Shown here piece after piece: positions 36,533 through 45,431 of a stretch of DNA of 64,000 bases. The notes under the pieces are model-generated. The model was not told the origin of the DNA. It worked only from the letters and a program-made list of their open reading frames with translations, and made no database searches. The position numbers and the translations under genes are program-made. How positions within the stretch are numbered: the stretch's first letter is position 1; every line of letters begins with the position of its first letter. The stretch comes from Methylobacterium adhaesivum (lineage in GTDB: Bacteria > Pseudomonadota > Alphaproteobacteria > Rhizobiales > Beijerinckiaceae): positions 310,001-374,000 of the forward strand of contig NZ_BPQD01000007.1 in NCBI RefSeq assembly GCF_022179065.1. The letters run 5' to 3'.

Positions 36533-37177
36533 ATGACCACCCTTCCCGGATTGCCCCCCGAAGCCTTCGCCAAGCAGGATCAGACGCCGGACGACCTGTT
36601 CTACGCCCATCCACGCTTCGTCACGCATATCGACGATGCGGCCATTGAGGCCGTCACCGACCTCTACCGCAACCACTTGCAGCCCGGCGGGCGCATCCTT
36701 GATCTGATGTCGAGTTGGGTCAGCCACTTGCCTGCAGAGGCCGTCTACACTGCGGTGATTGGTCATGGTCTGAACGATCAGGAGCTTGCCGCAAATCCGC
36801 GCCTGACGGGGCGCTTCGTGCAGGACCTTAACGCCGATCCCGTCCTGCCTCTCGATACCGACAGCATCGACGCCGCCCTCATCTGCGTCGGGGTTCAATA
36901 CTTGCAAGATCCTGTGGCGGTCCTCCGCGAGGTTGCGCGGGTGCTGGTGCCGAACGCCCCGGTGATCATTTCATTCTCGAACCGGTGCTTCCCGACCAAA
37001 GCAGTGGCCATCTGGCGCGCCATCGGTGGCGACGATCAGGGGCGGCTCATCGACCTCTACCTCAGACATGCTGGGTTCACCGCCGTAGAGATCTACGCCG
37101 TGGTGCCGGAGGGCGACCTCGGCGACCCGCTATGGGCAGTGATCGGTCGGACACCATCACGAGTGGAGGGCGTTTAA
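36533..37177 (+). CDS. Class I SAM-dependent methyltransferase
   Basis: The 214-residue product has motif I as ILDLMSSWVSHLP (residues about 57-69), an acidic strand DSIDAALICVGVQYLQDP (motif IV) and REVARVLVPNAPVIISFSN (motif V-VI). It belongs to the Methyltransf_11-type small-molecule group, not to DNA methyltransferases, because there is no catalytic NPPY or PCQ motif. Its link to the preceding DUF3883 gene is therefore probably positional. Confidence 0.75.
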   Translation: MTTLPGLPPEAFAKQDQTPDDLFYAHPRFVTHIDDAAIEAVTDLYRNHLQPGGRILDLMSSWVSHLPAEAVYTAVIGHGLNDQELAANPRLTGRFVQDLNADPVLPLDTDSIDAALICVGVQYLQDPVAVLREVARVLVPNAPVIISFSNRCFPTKAVAIWRAIGGDDQGRLIDLYLRHAGFTAVEIYAVVPEGDLGDPLWAVIGRTPSRVEGV

Positions 37178-37465
37178 CAGCGGCGGGGTGAAAGGCGGTC
37201 ACACTACTTTGGCAGGGGCCACAGCTTCCTGCCTCAAGCGGCAATTGCATCATTGGTCCCGAACTCTCGACCTTCGCCCTGCCGCAAGCCATGAAGCTCT
37301 CTCGAACGGCGAGCCGTCCACAGGCAGGTTGCACTCGTGAACCTGGGTGTAAGATATTGATCGGCAACGCGCCGCCTTGCCCTTTTCCACCACATGTCCC
37401 CATACAGAACATAACGCGAACTGATGCGTTCTCAGAGGCTGATGCTGAGGTGGGAGTTGTTGCGA

Positions 37466-37771
37466 ATGGCCCGTTACCGCTTTCATGCCACCAACGGCTA
37501 CGCTTTTGTCCTTGATTCGGTTGGCTGGGAAGTTCGCCGTCCCGAGCGCCTCGCCCGCCGGGCGATTGAGGTCGCGGCAAGTTTGATGGACGAACTGGAT
37601 GGCGAGGAAGATTGGTCGGAGTGGACCATCAGCGTCCACGACCTCCGTGGTCGGCGCGTGCTGGTTCAACCTTTCGTGTCACCTACAGAGCGGGCAACGC
37701 ACGCAGTCTGGGAATCATCATTGTGCCATCAGCCCCCGGCGCGCACGGAGCCAAGACTGCCGCAAGCGTAG
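37466..37771 (+). CDS. DUF6894 small protein
   Basis: The first 75 residues (MARYRFHATNGYAFVLDSVG, ARRAIEVAASLMDEL, SVHDLRGRRVLVQPF) fit DUF6894, a small domain very common in Methylobacterium and relatives. The ATG at 37466 starts the domain. About 25 extra residues follow the usual end of the domain and overlap the convergent gene by 43 bases, which may be a secondary read-through extension. Function unknown. Confidence 0.65.
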   Translation: MARYRFHATNGYAFVLDSVGWEVRRPERLARRAIEVAASLMDELDGEEDWSEWTISVHDLRGRRVLVQPFVSPTERATHAVWESSLCHQPPARTEPRLPQA

Positions 37772-38778
37772 CAAAAACGTTCGAAGGTACTCTTTCGGTG
37801 ATCGCAGGCGGGGCATCGTTCGAAGACGCCGATGCCGCAGTGTGGGCAGAAGTTGGCCGCCGGGTTGGCAAGGTCGATAGGCCGCTCGCAGCCGGGACAG
37901 ACCTTTTTTGCGAGACGCTGAAGCGCCCGATCTGTTGCGATCTCAGTTCGCCGCTCCTCGTGGGGGCGTAGCTCAGCCGCTTTTTGGCGTTCGTTGTAGA
38001 TATGGATGGCGTTGATGGCCGCCCGTCCGAAGATCAGCGTCGCGAGCGCGCCGACGCCGTACTGGACGTAGCCGCCGTAGCTGGGCAGGTAAGGCACCAA
38101 CTCGACGAAGAAGGCGAAGGCTGCTGCCAGGGCAAAGCCCCAAACGAACGGCCAGTTGCGCGTATGCCGCCGCTTCAGCAGCAGCCATCCAGCAAGCGCC
38201 AGAAGCGGCAGGGTCAGGGCAAGGCGATACCCGAAGACCCGTAGCTCCTGCCCGCGCTCGGCCGCTTCGAGCTTCTGCTGTGCCCCCGCCCGGAGATTGG
38301 CCTCGATTTCTGCCTGTGCCGTTTCGCGCTCGGAGAGGTCGAGCCCCGACTTCGCCAGCGTCTCCAACCGCTCCTCGACCGTCCGCTCGGCAGATTTCAG
38401 CGCGTCGAGCCGTTCGGTGCGGGCGATCAGCCCTGGGTCTTGATCGACGCGCTGCGTGGCATCACGTGTCTTGAGCCAGTTTGCGAAGGTCTCCCGCGCC
38501 GCTTCGGACGCCGAGCGCGCGGCATCCAGGGCAAGCTGCGTCTGTTCGGTCTGACGCCGGTTATCGTCCTGCTCGCGACGGATTTGTCTCAGGGCTTCAG
38601 CCGCCGAGCCTGACCGGTCCTCGTTGAGGAACTGCTCCAGGGTATAGCGATGCTCGACTTGCGGCAGGTCGCCGACGACGAGTGACCCGAGGCCGGTGAG
38701 GAATACGGCAAAGGCGAGCGCTACGACCCAGAGGACGAGGTTGAACCAACGCACGGACAGTCTCGACCCGGATCGCAA
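37729..38778 (-). CDS. Membrane protein with coiled coil and double zinc ribbon
   Basis: The 349-residue protein has an N-terminal membrane helix (about 12-35), a long charged coiled coil (about 45-185), two further membrane helices (about 190-215 and 220-245), and a C-terminal double zinc ribbon with paired cysteines (CPGC, CPHC, CPAC, CYAC). A TTG at 38778 opens the frame; a GTG at 38754 is an alternative. I cannot assign a function. Such architecture suggests a membrane-anchored sensor or assembly protein. Confidence 0.65.
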   Translation of the reverse strand: MRSGSRLSVRWFNLVLWVVALAFAVFLTGLGSLVVGDLPQVEHRYTLEQFLNEDRSGSAAEALRQIRREQDDNRRQTEQTQLALDAARSASEAARETFANWLKTRDATQRVDQDPGLIARTERLDALKSAERTVEERLETLAKSGLDLSERETAQAEIEANLRAGAQQKLEAAERGQELRVFGYRLALTLPLLALAGWLLLKRRHTRNWPFVWGFALAAAFAFFVELVPYLPSYGGYVQYGVGALATLIFGRAAINAIHIYNERQKAAELRPHEERRTEIATDRALQRLAKKVCPGCERPIDLANPAANFCPHCGIGVFERCPACDHRKSTFERFCYACGSLGSVRAGG

Positions 38779-39035
38779 TGGCTTGCCTCGCTGTCATCGT
38801 GACGGTGACGCCCGTCGAAGTCCTGATGACTACCCCGAATCAGGAACGGAAAACGTCTCAAAATCGACAGGGCTTGAACTAAGAATAAAATCCTGATATG
38901 GTCGTTGGGCCGTAACATGCGGCACCCACCCCGCGAGGCGCCCGATGAGCCCGAACTTGTGCCGACTGCGACCCCCGTCGCGACCGCCGCAACCGTGCCC
39001 TCGGCCGGATGCCACGTACCTCTCCCCTTCCCAGC

Positions 39036-39057
39036 AGGCGGCCCAACCGGGCCGCCT
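39036..39057 (+). terminator. GC-rich hairpin before the 39082 gene
   Basis: AGGCGGCCC pairs with GGGCCGCCT around a 4-base AACC loop, followed by TCATCGTTTC. It looks like a terminator placed just upstream of the gene starting at 39082, and supports that start over upstream ones. Confidence 0.6.
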
Positions 39058-39081
39058 TCATCGTTTCTGGAGCCCGATGTG

Positions 39082-39786
39082 ATGCAAACCGAACTCGTGT
39101 TGCCGACGGTCACGACCCTGCCGACGCTCCTCGCGCCGCCCATGCCGCTTCCCGCAGAGCACAAAGTCGCCCGCGAGCCTGTCGCCCCGCTGCTGTTGCT
39201 TGGGCTCGATCAGAGCGGCAAGCCGCACGGGGCACGATTCGGGGATGCGGACGACGCTGCGGCGGTCGAACGGGCTGCTGACCTGATGGATTTCTTCCAC
39301 GTCAGCGCTGACACCGAAGCCCTACGCATACTTGCCGTGACCCTACCTATGGGTAGGCTGTTCGGGAGTGGGCGAGCCTTCACACCCTTCATCAAGAGGA
39401 CGCTCTACGACGGGCTGCTCGCTGCGGCTGGCATCGACGACCGCCCGAGGCCAGCGAAGGCCGCTGGCAAGCCTGCTGAGGCCGGAGGCGGGGCGGAGGG
39501 CAAACCGAGTGGCGGGCCGGGCGGAGCGGGCGCTGGCGACCCGCCAGCGACGCGGGTGGGTGCGAAGGCCCCGGCCGACCATTCGCAGATTGGGCTCGGC
39601 AGCCTCGTGCTCGCGCAGGGCGATGACGAGGACGATGAGGGCTACTACCCGGCCAAGGTGATCCTGACGAAGGCCAACGACCATTTCGTGCTGACGTGGG
39701 CGGACTATCCCGACCTGCCCGAGTTCAGCCGTCCGCGCCGGGCGCTGGCGCTGCTGCACCCCGAAACGGCCGCGGAGGCAGGTTAG
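39082..39786 (+). CDS. Hypothetical island protein
   Basis: I do not recognise this 234-residue protein. It has a conserved-looking N-terminal half (GLDQSGKPHGARFGDAD, PFIKRTLYDGLLAAAGI), an Ala/Gly/Pro-rich linker of about 45 residues, and a C-terminal part with an acidic patch (GDDEDDEGYYPAKVI). The frame is open to 38905, but a terminator hairpin at 39036 argues for the ATG at 39082. It heads a three-gene run (39082, 39791, 40137) with gaps of 4 and 1 bases. Confidence 0.55.
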   Translation: MQTELVLPTVTTLPTLLAPPMPLPAEHKVAREPVAPLLLLGLDQSGKPHGARFGDADDAAAVERAADLMDFFHVSADTEALRILAVTLPMGRLFGSGRAFTPFIKRTLYDGLLAAAGIDDRPRPAKAAGKPAEAGGGAEGKPSGGPGGAGAGDPPATRVGAKAPADHSQIGLGSLVLAQGDDEDDEGYYPAKVILTKANDHFVLTWADYPDLPEFSRPRRALALLHPETAAEAG

Positions 39787-39790
39787 CGCC

Positions 39791-40135
39791 GTGGCCGGCC
39801 GCGTTACCCCAACCGAGCCGACGCGCGTTCGCACTCTCAACGATGCCCTGCGCCGGAGCTTCACCGGCGGGCCGGTCATGCTGACCGCCGGGGTCGCAGC
39901 CTTGCCTGATAACACCCGCACCGCCGTTCTCGCGGCGGTGCGAGCCTTCGACCACTTCGACGCCGACGATGATCCGCATGGCGAGCACGACTTCGGCGCG
40001 GTCACGGTCGGCCGCCAGCGATGTTTCTGGAAGATCGACTGCTACGACCGGTCGCTGACCGCAGCCTCGCCCGACCCGGCAGACCCCACGGTCACGACCC
40101 GCGTCCTCACCATCACGCTCGCTGAGGAGTATTGA
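39791..40135 (+). CDS. DUF3768 protein
   Basis: The 114-residue product fits DUF3768: TLNDALRRSF, VMLTAGVAALPDNTR, DDDPHGEHDFGAVTVG, CFWKIDCYDR and VLTITLAEEY. The family is typical of alphaproteobacterial plasmids and islands; its function is unknown. It starts with GTG. Confidence 0.85.
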   Translation: MAGRVTPTEPTRVRTLNDALRRSFTGGPVMLTAGVAALPDNTRTAVLAAVRAFDHFDADDDPHGEHDFGAVTVGRQRCFWKIDCYDRSLTAASPDPADPTVTTRVLTITLAEEY

Positions 40136-40136
40136 G

Positions 40137-40505
40137 GTGGCCGGCCGCAAGCTCGATCCCACCGACGTGCCGACCCTCGGCCCATGGCAGGTGGGGAGTG
40201 AAGGCGAGGCAGACGCGCCACCCGAGCCGGCAACGAACGATGACCCGAGCAGCCCAGCCTACCTCATCCGGCAGGCTCGGCCGATAGAGATGGGTGGCAT
40301 ACCCATCGCCCACAGCATCCGGCGGGTCGCCGACGCTCGGCTGATGGCCGCCGCGCCCGACCTTGCCGATGCTTTGGTGCGGCTCCTGACCTCTCACGAA
40401 CTCAACGGGCAAGGCATCGAACCTCGCACGCAGCGGGAGAGAGACGCGGCATGGGTCCTGCTCGTGCGGGTCGCTCCGCACCTTGAGATCGGAGCGTGGC
40501 CGTGA
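40137..40505 (+). CDS. Hypothetical protein of the DUF3768 operon
   Basis: The 122-residue frame starts with GTG one base after the DUF3768 stop. The central segment ADARLMAAAPDLADALVRLL matches short motifs common in phage and plasmid hypothetical proteins. The first 45 residues are Pro/Glu-rich and probably disordered. No function can be given. Confidence 0.6.
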   Translation: MAGRKLDPTDVPTLGPWQVGSEGEADAPPEPATNDDPSSPAYLIRQARPIEMGGIPIAHSIRRVADARLMAAAPDLADALVRLLTSHELNGQGIEPRTQRERDAAWVLLVRVAPHLEIGAWP

Positions 40506-40522
40506 TTCGGCCGGCCCGACAA

Positions 40523-40798
40523 TCAACCCGGTGGCGTGCTCCGAGGCCGCCGGCCGGCGCGCAGCGGCATCGGCTGGGCCGCTCCTGGCTCGGGGGCGAT
40601 GAGGAGTACGGCGATTGGTACGGCGAGGGCCGTCGCCATCGCCTCCAGGGTGGTGATCGTCACGTTCTCCGACCCCCGCTCGACGCGCCCGACATAAGCG
40701 CGGTCGATGCCGGCCGCGAGCGCCAGACGCTCCTGCGACAGCCCTTGGGCGACGCGCAGCCGCCGCAGGTTCCAACCGATGATCGAGCGTGCATCCAT
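40523..40798 (-). CDS. XRE-family HTH transcriptional regulator
   Basis: The 91-residue protein is a single helix-turn-helix domain of the Cro/CI type: NLRRLRVAQGLSQERLALAAGIDRAYVGRVERGSENVTITTLE. The last 20 residues are a basic tail. It is convergent with the DUF3768 run and close to its end. Island regulators of this kind often control excision or replication genes, but no target site is evident. Confidence 0.85.
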   Translation of the reverse strand: MDARSIIGWNLRRLRVAQGLSQERLALAAGIDRAYVGRVERGSENVTITTLEAMATALAVPIAVLLIAPEPGAAQPMPLRAGRRPRSTPPG

Positions 40799-40939
40799 GC
40801 CCGCACAGGGCCAGATCAGCGGCTTGACAATCGACGGACCAATGGTCCCCTAATCCCACAACTTCAGCGCGACAACCGCACTGAGCACGATCCCCAATCC
40901 GACCAACCCACGGCTCTGCCGCATCAAGGTTCGCCCCCT

Positions 40940-41395
40940 ATGACCGCCTTCCCGTCAGCGTTTCCAAAGAGCCGCCTCCTGCATCGGTTGATCGTGGTCG
41001 GCGTGGCCCTGCTACCAGCCGCGTGTGCTGCGCAGACCCCTCGCTGCTCGGACGAGGGCGTGACAGCCAAGGTCAAGGAACTCGTCTTGCAGATGCTGGG
41101 CGAGAACTACGGCCTGACGGCGATGTACGACCTCAAGGCGACACGGTTCGATCTGCGGGCGATCCGCACGGTCGCTTCGGATGATCAGCGCAGCACCTGC
41201 CGGACCGATCTCGCGATAGAGTTCGAACTCAACAGCGACCTCAAAGCCTCGATGGCCAAGCCGTCGGGCAACGCGACCGAGGCGCAGATGATGAAGTCCA
41301 TGCTCGGCAACAACAGTCGCTCGGTCGATCTGCGTTACAGCGTCGAGCGCACCGATGATGGCAAGGACCTATACGTCAGCATCAAGCGGTTTTGA
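40940..41395 (+). CDS. Putative lipoprotein
   Basis: The 151-residue product has a signal sequence ending in a lipobox-like LLPAAC, so it is probably lipidated at that cysteine. The mature part begins TPRCSDEGVTAKVKELVL and continues with two more cysteines and a beta-rich C-terminus. The ATG at 40940 starts the signal; the longer frame from 40496 overlaps the XRE gene antisense. Function unknown. It lies 3 bases before the next secreted-protein gene. Confidence 0.6.
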   Translation: MTAFPSAFPKSRLLHRLIVVGVALLPAACAAQTPRCSDEGVTAKVKELVLQMLGENYGLTAMYDLKATRFDLRAIRTVASDDQRSTCRTDLAIEFELNSDLKASMAKPSGNATEAQMMKSMLGNNSRSVDLRYSVERTDDGKDLYVSIKRF

Positions 41396-41398
41396 TCG

Positions 41399-43183
41399 GT
41401 GATGACGCACAGGATGCACGGGATGCACGGGCTTCTCCGCAATGGGGGCATCATGATGCTCGGCGTAGCGCTCGCGACCAGCGTGGCGCTGGCCGTGGAG
41501 CCTCCTACAATTCCGACCGCCGCCGGGGTTGCGGCATCGCGTTGCGCCGTTGGGCAACCCTGCACGTTCACATCACCGGTCTTCGCCTGCGACTACGCCG
41601 GGGCCGAGAAGATCGCGGCCGCCGGGCCGGCACAGGGCAGTGAGATCGCCAACGGGCTTGTGCTCGAGAAGACATGCCAGACGGTGCCGGCCGGCCGGGC
41701 CGTTATGACCGAAGCCGCCAAGGTGGCTCAGATCGTCTACCTATCTGATGGTGGCCAGCATCTCGGCTACATGCCGGTCGGCGTCTTCGCGTCGAGCGGC
41801 ACCGGGGCACGGGCGGCCTGCGACCAGCCCGGCTTCTGCGCCGTGCGGCCCGGAGCACAAGTCTCGCTCTGCCCAACGGTCGAGAGCCTTGCACTACCCA
41901 CGCCGGAAGCGAAATCGGCGGCGAAGTGTCTGCGCATCAGCGACAGCAACGCCGGCGAGGTCGTTTCCGTGGCTGAGAAGTCGGTCACGCTCGCCAACAT
42001 GTTCGGCGGCAAGCCGCCCTACCAGTCGGTCTACCACGCCCCCCGCAGCGACTTCGTCCGTCTTGATCTGCAACCCTATCCGACGCCCGCAGCACGCGGC
42101 TGGTGCCGGCCTGAGACGTGGTGCGTGACGGCGGCGACTGCGCTGTTCTGCACCGACAAGGCCGCGCCCGCGCGCATCGAGGCCACGCCGCTCGGCGAGC
42201 CGCGTCGGTTGGCCGTCCAGGCCGAACCAAGTTGCCGTTTCGTGGTCGGGGGCGGGGTTCTGAAGCCGAAAGAGTTCCCGGAGACCGGCGATCCGCAGAA
42301 GCTTGTCGCAGTCGAGCATCCAACTCTTGGTGTCGGTTGGGCCAACGTCAGTGCTTTTCCGGTCGTCGCCTTCAACCCGCCGCTGCGCGACACGGCGCGG
42401 ATGGCTGACATCAGGATCAGCCAAACCCGCGAACCGGCCTACGCAGCCATCGACATTCGAGGTCAGGGAACGCCCGTGGCATCGGGCGTTTTCCGGTCCG
42501 GACCGCAGGAGCGCCATGAGTTCTGCGCGGGGTATTGGGGGGAAGACCAGATTGAGCCGCTGAACTCGTGCTTGTCCGAGCCGGACGCGACCATCACAGC
42601 GAAGGCGAATTGCGAGTCGAAGGAGTTGTCCATCAACGGTCGCCGGTATGGGCTGTTCGAGCGGCCGTCCGACGCCGCAGCGGACATCCACACCGACGCG
42701 CATCGCCAGATGCTCTATCGCGACCTCAAGAGCCGGGAGTGGCTGGACGGTTCGACGGTCTCGGGGGAGGTGACGGTCGCGACGGCCCTCAATGCTCTGT
42801 GTCCCGGCGTCGATCCCGAAGCCTCACACGGGTTGATCTACCGAGATCCGCGTGCGCAGTACCCCCGCGCATTGTGGGGGCGGTGGTTCAACGACTCACG
42901 CGCGTGCACCGATCCGCGGCGCAACCAGCCCGACTATGACGAGTACGTCTAGTCTGAGATCAGCGAGCGGGCGGAGCGCTCGCGCGACAGCACGGATACG
43001 CTGAGCGCGATTCGTCAGATGGGTCGGGATACATGGCAAATCGATGCGACGAGCCCGAGCCAGGAGGAGGCGCTAAACTTCTCATCCATGCTGTACACCG
43101 TCACCCGGAACGGACTGGAGATTCGGGCGAACGACCCCAAGAACAACACACAATTAACTCGATGGGTCCGCTGCACACGCTGA
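41399..43183 (+). pseudogene. Secreted protein gene interrupted by an amber codon
   Basis: The main frame (41399-42952) encodes 517 residues with a signal peptide (MMLGVALATSVALA) and many cysteines. It stops at TAG 42950-42952, but the same frame then continues for 76 codons to TGA at 43181 with normal codon use and a protein-like end (MLYTVTRNGLEIRAN, TRWVRC) that pairs naturally with the preceding GRWFNDSRACTD domain. The most likely reading is a 594-residue exported protein broken by one nonsense change. A genuine shorter protein or a sequencing error are the alternatives. No family recognised. Confidence 0.6.
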
Positions 43184-43481
43184 GCGTCAGCTGCCGATTA
43201 CGATCAACTCTTTGCTGTACCTCGGAATGTCCGCTCCCAGGCTGTTGAGGCAGCGGGCAACGATCGGCTTGGGTGGGAAGCTGACGCTTGGTACCGCCGC
43301 GAAGGTCCCCGGTGCGTGCATTGTAGCCCGTTAGCCAACGAAGAGTATTGCATGGAAGCTGGCTTCGCGCTCCCGCCCGCTCATGATTTACACAGACAAC
43401 AGCCATGCCAATTTACTAGATTCTATGAGCACACTCCTTTTACAGCCCTTGTCAACAGAGGTCGTTACTCGTTCGCGCGGT
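43184..43481. other. Intergenic stretch without gene
   Basis: About 300 bases where GC drops toward the AT-rich segment at 43.4 kb. Only short overlapping frames are present and none looks coding. Confidence 0.4.
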
Positions 43482-44432
43482 TTAAGATCCGGAATCTAGC
43501 TTTTTGAGATCGCGCAGCATGTACAACCACGTATAATCATCTTTTTTCTTAAATTCTTTTGCGACGTCTCTGACTGAGCTATATATTCCAAATGGATTTA
43601 TGCCCGGTAACGGAATATTTCCTAGCGCAGACATAATTGCTACTGCGGTTGTTTTTGGCCTATGGCTTTCGACAATTTGATCCATTGCTTCTGCAATTGT
43701 TTTGTTGAGGACATTCTGAGCTACAACGGGATCGCCATTTGATACTGATGCTATATCAGAAATTTTTTCTTTCAATTCAACAAAAGCCCTCGATAATTTC
43801 AGGTCTATAATTTCGTTCCATGGCACGTTCGCTAGGAGCGGGATTTGACTTGCGAACAGCTGATACGAAATTGACGAAACGTCCGAAGATATGCCAAAGC
43901 TTTTGGTTGCTTTAACCGCAATATTCTCGTCATCTGTCGCTTGTAGGACGCACGATTCCTTTAGGTTTATACGATCCCACAAATTTACTGCATCAACAGC
44001 TACTCGTGCCCGGCCTTCAGCGTACTGAATCTCAATTTCATCTGTAATAGATCTTACACCCTTTTCTTGTTCGATAAATTTGAGCAGCTCGTTATGAGCG
44101 TACTCATATTTATTCTCTGGCTCTGGATAACTGTAGTTCTCATGCTCATGCCCCCATCTGGGATAGCCTCGCTCCAGTGATCTAAGGCGCCTCTCAAGAC
44201 ATTCGGGCTCTAATATTGCGCTAACCGGCTGCGTAAGATCGTGAATAATATGACGGTCTCTTTTCTTGACGGCGTCGTCAACCAAGCCATTAACGAACGC
44301 ATCCTTATCAAATTTTCCCAAGTCCTCAACAATTAAACCTTCAAACCATAGAAAACATAGCTTGGAGTCTTCTAATTTAAAATCTTGATCGATAGCTCGA
44401 TTGAAGCTTATCAAGACTTTCTTACCAGTCAT
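43482..44432 (-). CDS. Unknown low-GC island protein
   Basis: I do not recognise this 316-residue soluble protein. The ATG at 44432, with AAGAGA upstream, begins MTGKKVLISFNRAIDQDFK; the longer frame to 44519 is less likely. The N-terminal part (LCFLWFEGLIVEDLGKFDKDAF) is followed by a charged middle and a C-terminal helical part ending DYTWLYMLRDLKKLD. Its AT-rich codons differ sharply from neighbours, so it was acquired separately. Its place next to recombinase and defence genes makes a defence or toxin role possible. Confidence 0.65.
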   Translation of the reverse strand: MTGKKVLISFNRAIDQDFKLEDSKLCFLWFEGLIVEDLGKFDKDAFVNGLVDDAVKKRDRHIIHDLTQPVSAILEPECLERRLRSLERGYPRWGHEHENYSYPEPENKYEYAHNELLKFIEQEKGVRSITDEIEIQYAEGRARVAVDAVNLWDRINLKESCVLQATDDENIAVKATKSFGISSDVSSISYQLFASQIPLLANVPWNEIIDLKLSRAFVELKEKISDIASVSNGDPVVAQNVLNKTIAEAMDQIVESHRPKTTAVAIMSALGNIPLPGINPFGIYSSVRDVAKEFKKKDDYTWLYMLRDLKKLDSGS

Positions 44433-44733
44433 AAATCTCTTACCTGTTCCAATATCCGCTCGAGAAAGATGAGATTTACGAAATTTAACCTTCGATCGCC
44501 ATTGTATCCGCCTATTCAATTGAACGTGACGTATGAGAAGGATTTTAGAAATTACACTGATCCGAAGTCACTGGCCAGACGGCAGCGTAATTTTTGGTAA
44601 GCACGGCCAACTACGCGCACTTCTGCTTTGGGTCGGATGCGGAGGGTCTGCTTCCGGGCGGTGGGACAGGATCCGTTTCCCACTCTCCGCAGCCGTTCGG
44701 TAGCGGCGATGGGCAGGCAGCATGGGTCATTTT
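44433..44733. other. Intergenic stretch without gene
   Basis: About 300 bases in which AT-rich DNA gives way to GC-rich DNA near 44590. This composition break probably marks the edge of an inserted segment. No convincing frame is present. Confidence 0.4.
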
Positions 44734-45279
44734 TTACGTTTCCCGCAACACTCGGTAAACCTGCATCCGTGAGCAACCAAGCGTGCGAGCGATGGCCGCC
44801 GGCCCAACGCCATCGGCGTGCATGGTACGGATACGGTCACGGTCGAGCCGACGCTTGCCACCCGCGTAGACGCCGCTTGCCTTCGCCCGCATGATGCCCT
44901 CGCGCTGACGCTCACGGATGAAGCGGCGCTCCATCTGCGCCACCATGCCGAGCACAGTCAGCATGACATGGCCCATCGGCCCCTGCGTCGAGACGTGCGG
45001 GTCAAGCACGGTCACGAAGGCCCCACGCTGCTCGACCTCGTAGATGATGTTGAGCACATCGCGGGTGTCGCGCCCGAGCCGGTCGAGGCGGGCGACAACG
45101 AGTTCGTCACCCGCGCGCAGGAACTCGATGACGGTCGCCAGTTCGGTGCGGCCCTCGCGCGAGCCGCCTGATACCTTTTCCGAGCGGATGAGGGTACAGC
45201 CCTCGACAGTGAGGCGGGAAACCTGCCCGTCAAGGTCTTGGTCGAGGGTCGAAACGCGGGCGTAGCCAATGCGGGCCAT
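44734..45279 (-). CDS. Serine recombinase (resolvase/invertase)
   Basis: The 181-residue protein is a small serine recombinase. It has the catalytic serine S10 in MARIGYARVSTLDQD, the DELVVARLDRLGRDTRDVL arginine region, the MAQMERRFIRERQREGI helix, and a C-terminal helix-turn-helix (GPAAIARTLGCSRMQVYRVL). It resembles Tn3 resolvases and DNA invertases. No transposase is adjacent, so it may resolve island multimers or be a transposon remnant. The GAGGTG ribosome site lies within an inverted repeat. Confidence 0.9.
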   Translation of the reverse strand: MARIGYARVSTLDQDLDGQVSRLTVEGCTLIRSEKVSGGSREGRTELATVIEFLRAGDELVVARLDRLGRDTRDVLNIIYEVEQRGAFVTVLDPHVSTQGPMGHVMLTVLGMVAQMERRFIRERQREGIMRAKASGVYAGGKRRLDRDRIRTMHADGVGPAAIARTLGCSRMQVYRVLRET

Positions 45280-45285
45280 GGGGGT

Positions 45286-45310
45286 CACCTCGGGGTTTAG
45301 GCCCGAGGTG
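45286..45310. promoter_or_regulatory. Inverted repeat over the recombinase ribosome binding site
   Basis: CACCTCGGG (45286-45294) and CCCGAGGTG (45302-45310) are perfect complements with a 7-base loop, starting 7 bases from the recombinase start codon. The right end of the mRNA hairpin would include its GAGGTG ribosome site. It may be an operator, part of a res site or a translational control hairpin. Confidence 0.5.
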
Positions 45311-45409
45311 AGTAGCGCAACGGCAAATAGTCCGGTCAAGCCGGCACCATTCGAGGAGCTTCGCCCCCGCCATTCCCAAGCGATGTGCTCGGATTGACGT
45401 CGCATCGGT

Positions 45410-45431
45410 TATGCAACATGATTTGTTGCAT
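45410..45431. promoter_or_regulatory. Palindromic operator at the Rrf2 gene start
   Basis: ATGCAACA (45410-45417) and TGTTGCAT (45424-45431) form a perfect 8-bp inverted repeat with a 6-base spacer. The right half covers the likely Rrf2 start codon, as expected for an autoregulatory site of a dimeric winged-helix repressor. Confidence 0.6.

Noticed and set aside
36533-37177. Methyltransferase after the DUF3883 gene as the partner of a restriction-modification system
   Set aside because: It has small-molecule methyltransferase motifs and no DNA-methyltransferase catalytic motif.
44552-44776. 74-codon minus-strand frame upstream of the serine recombinase end
   Set aside because: Crosses the GC boundary at 44.59 kb and overlaps the recombinase gene; no protein-like features.
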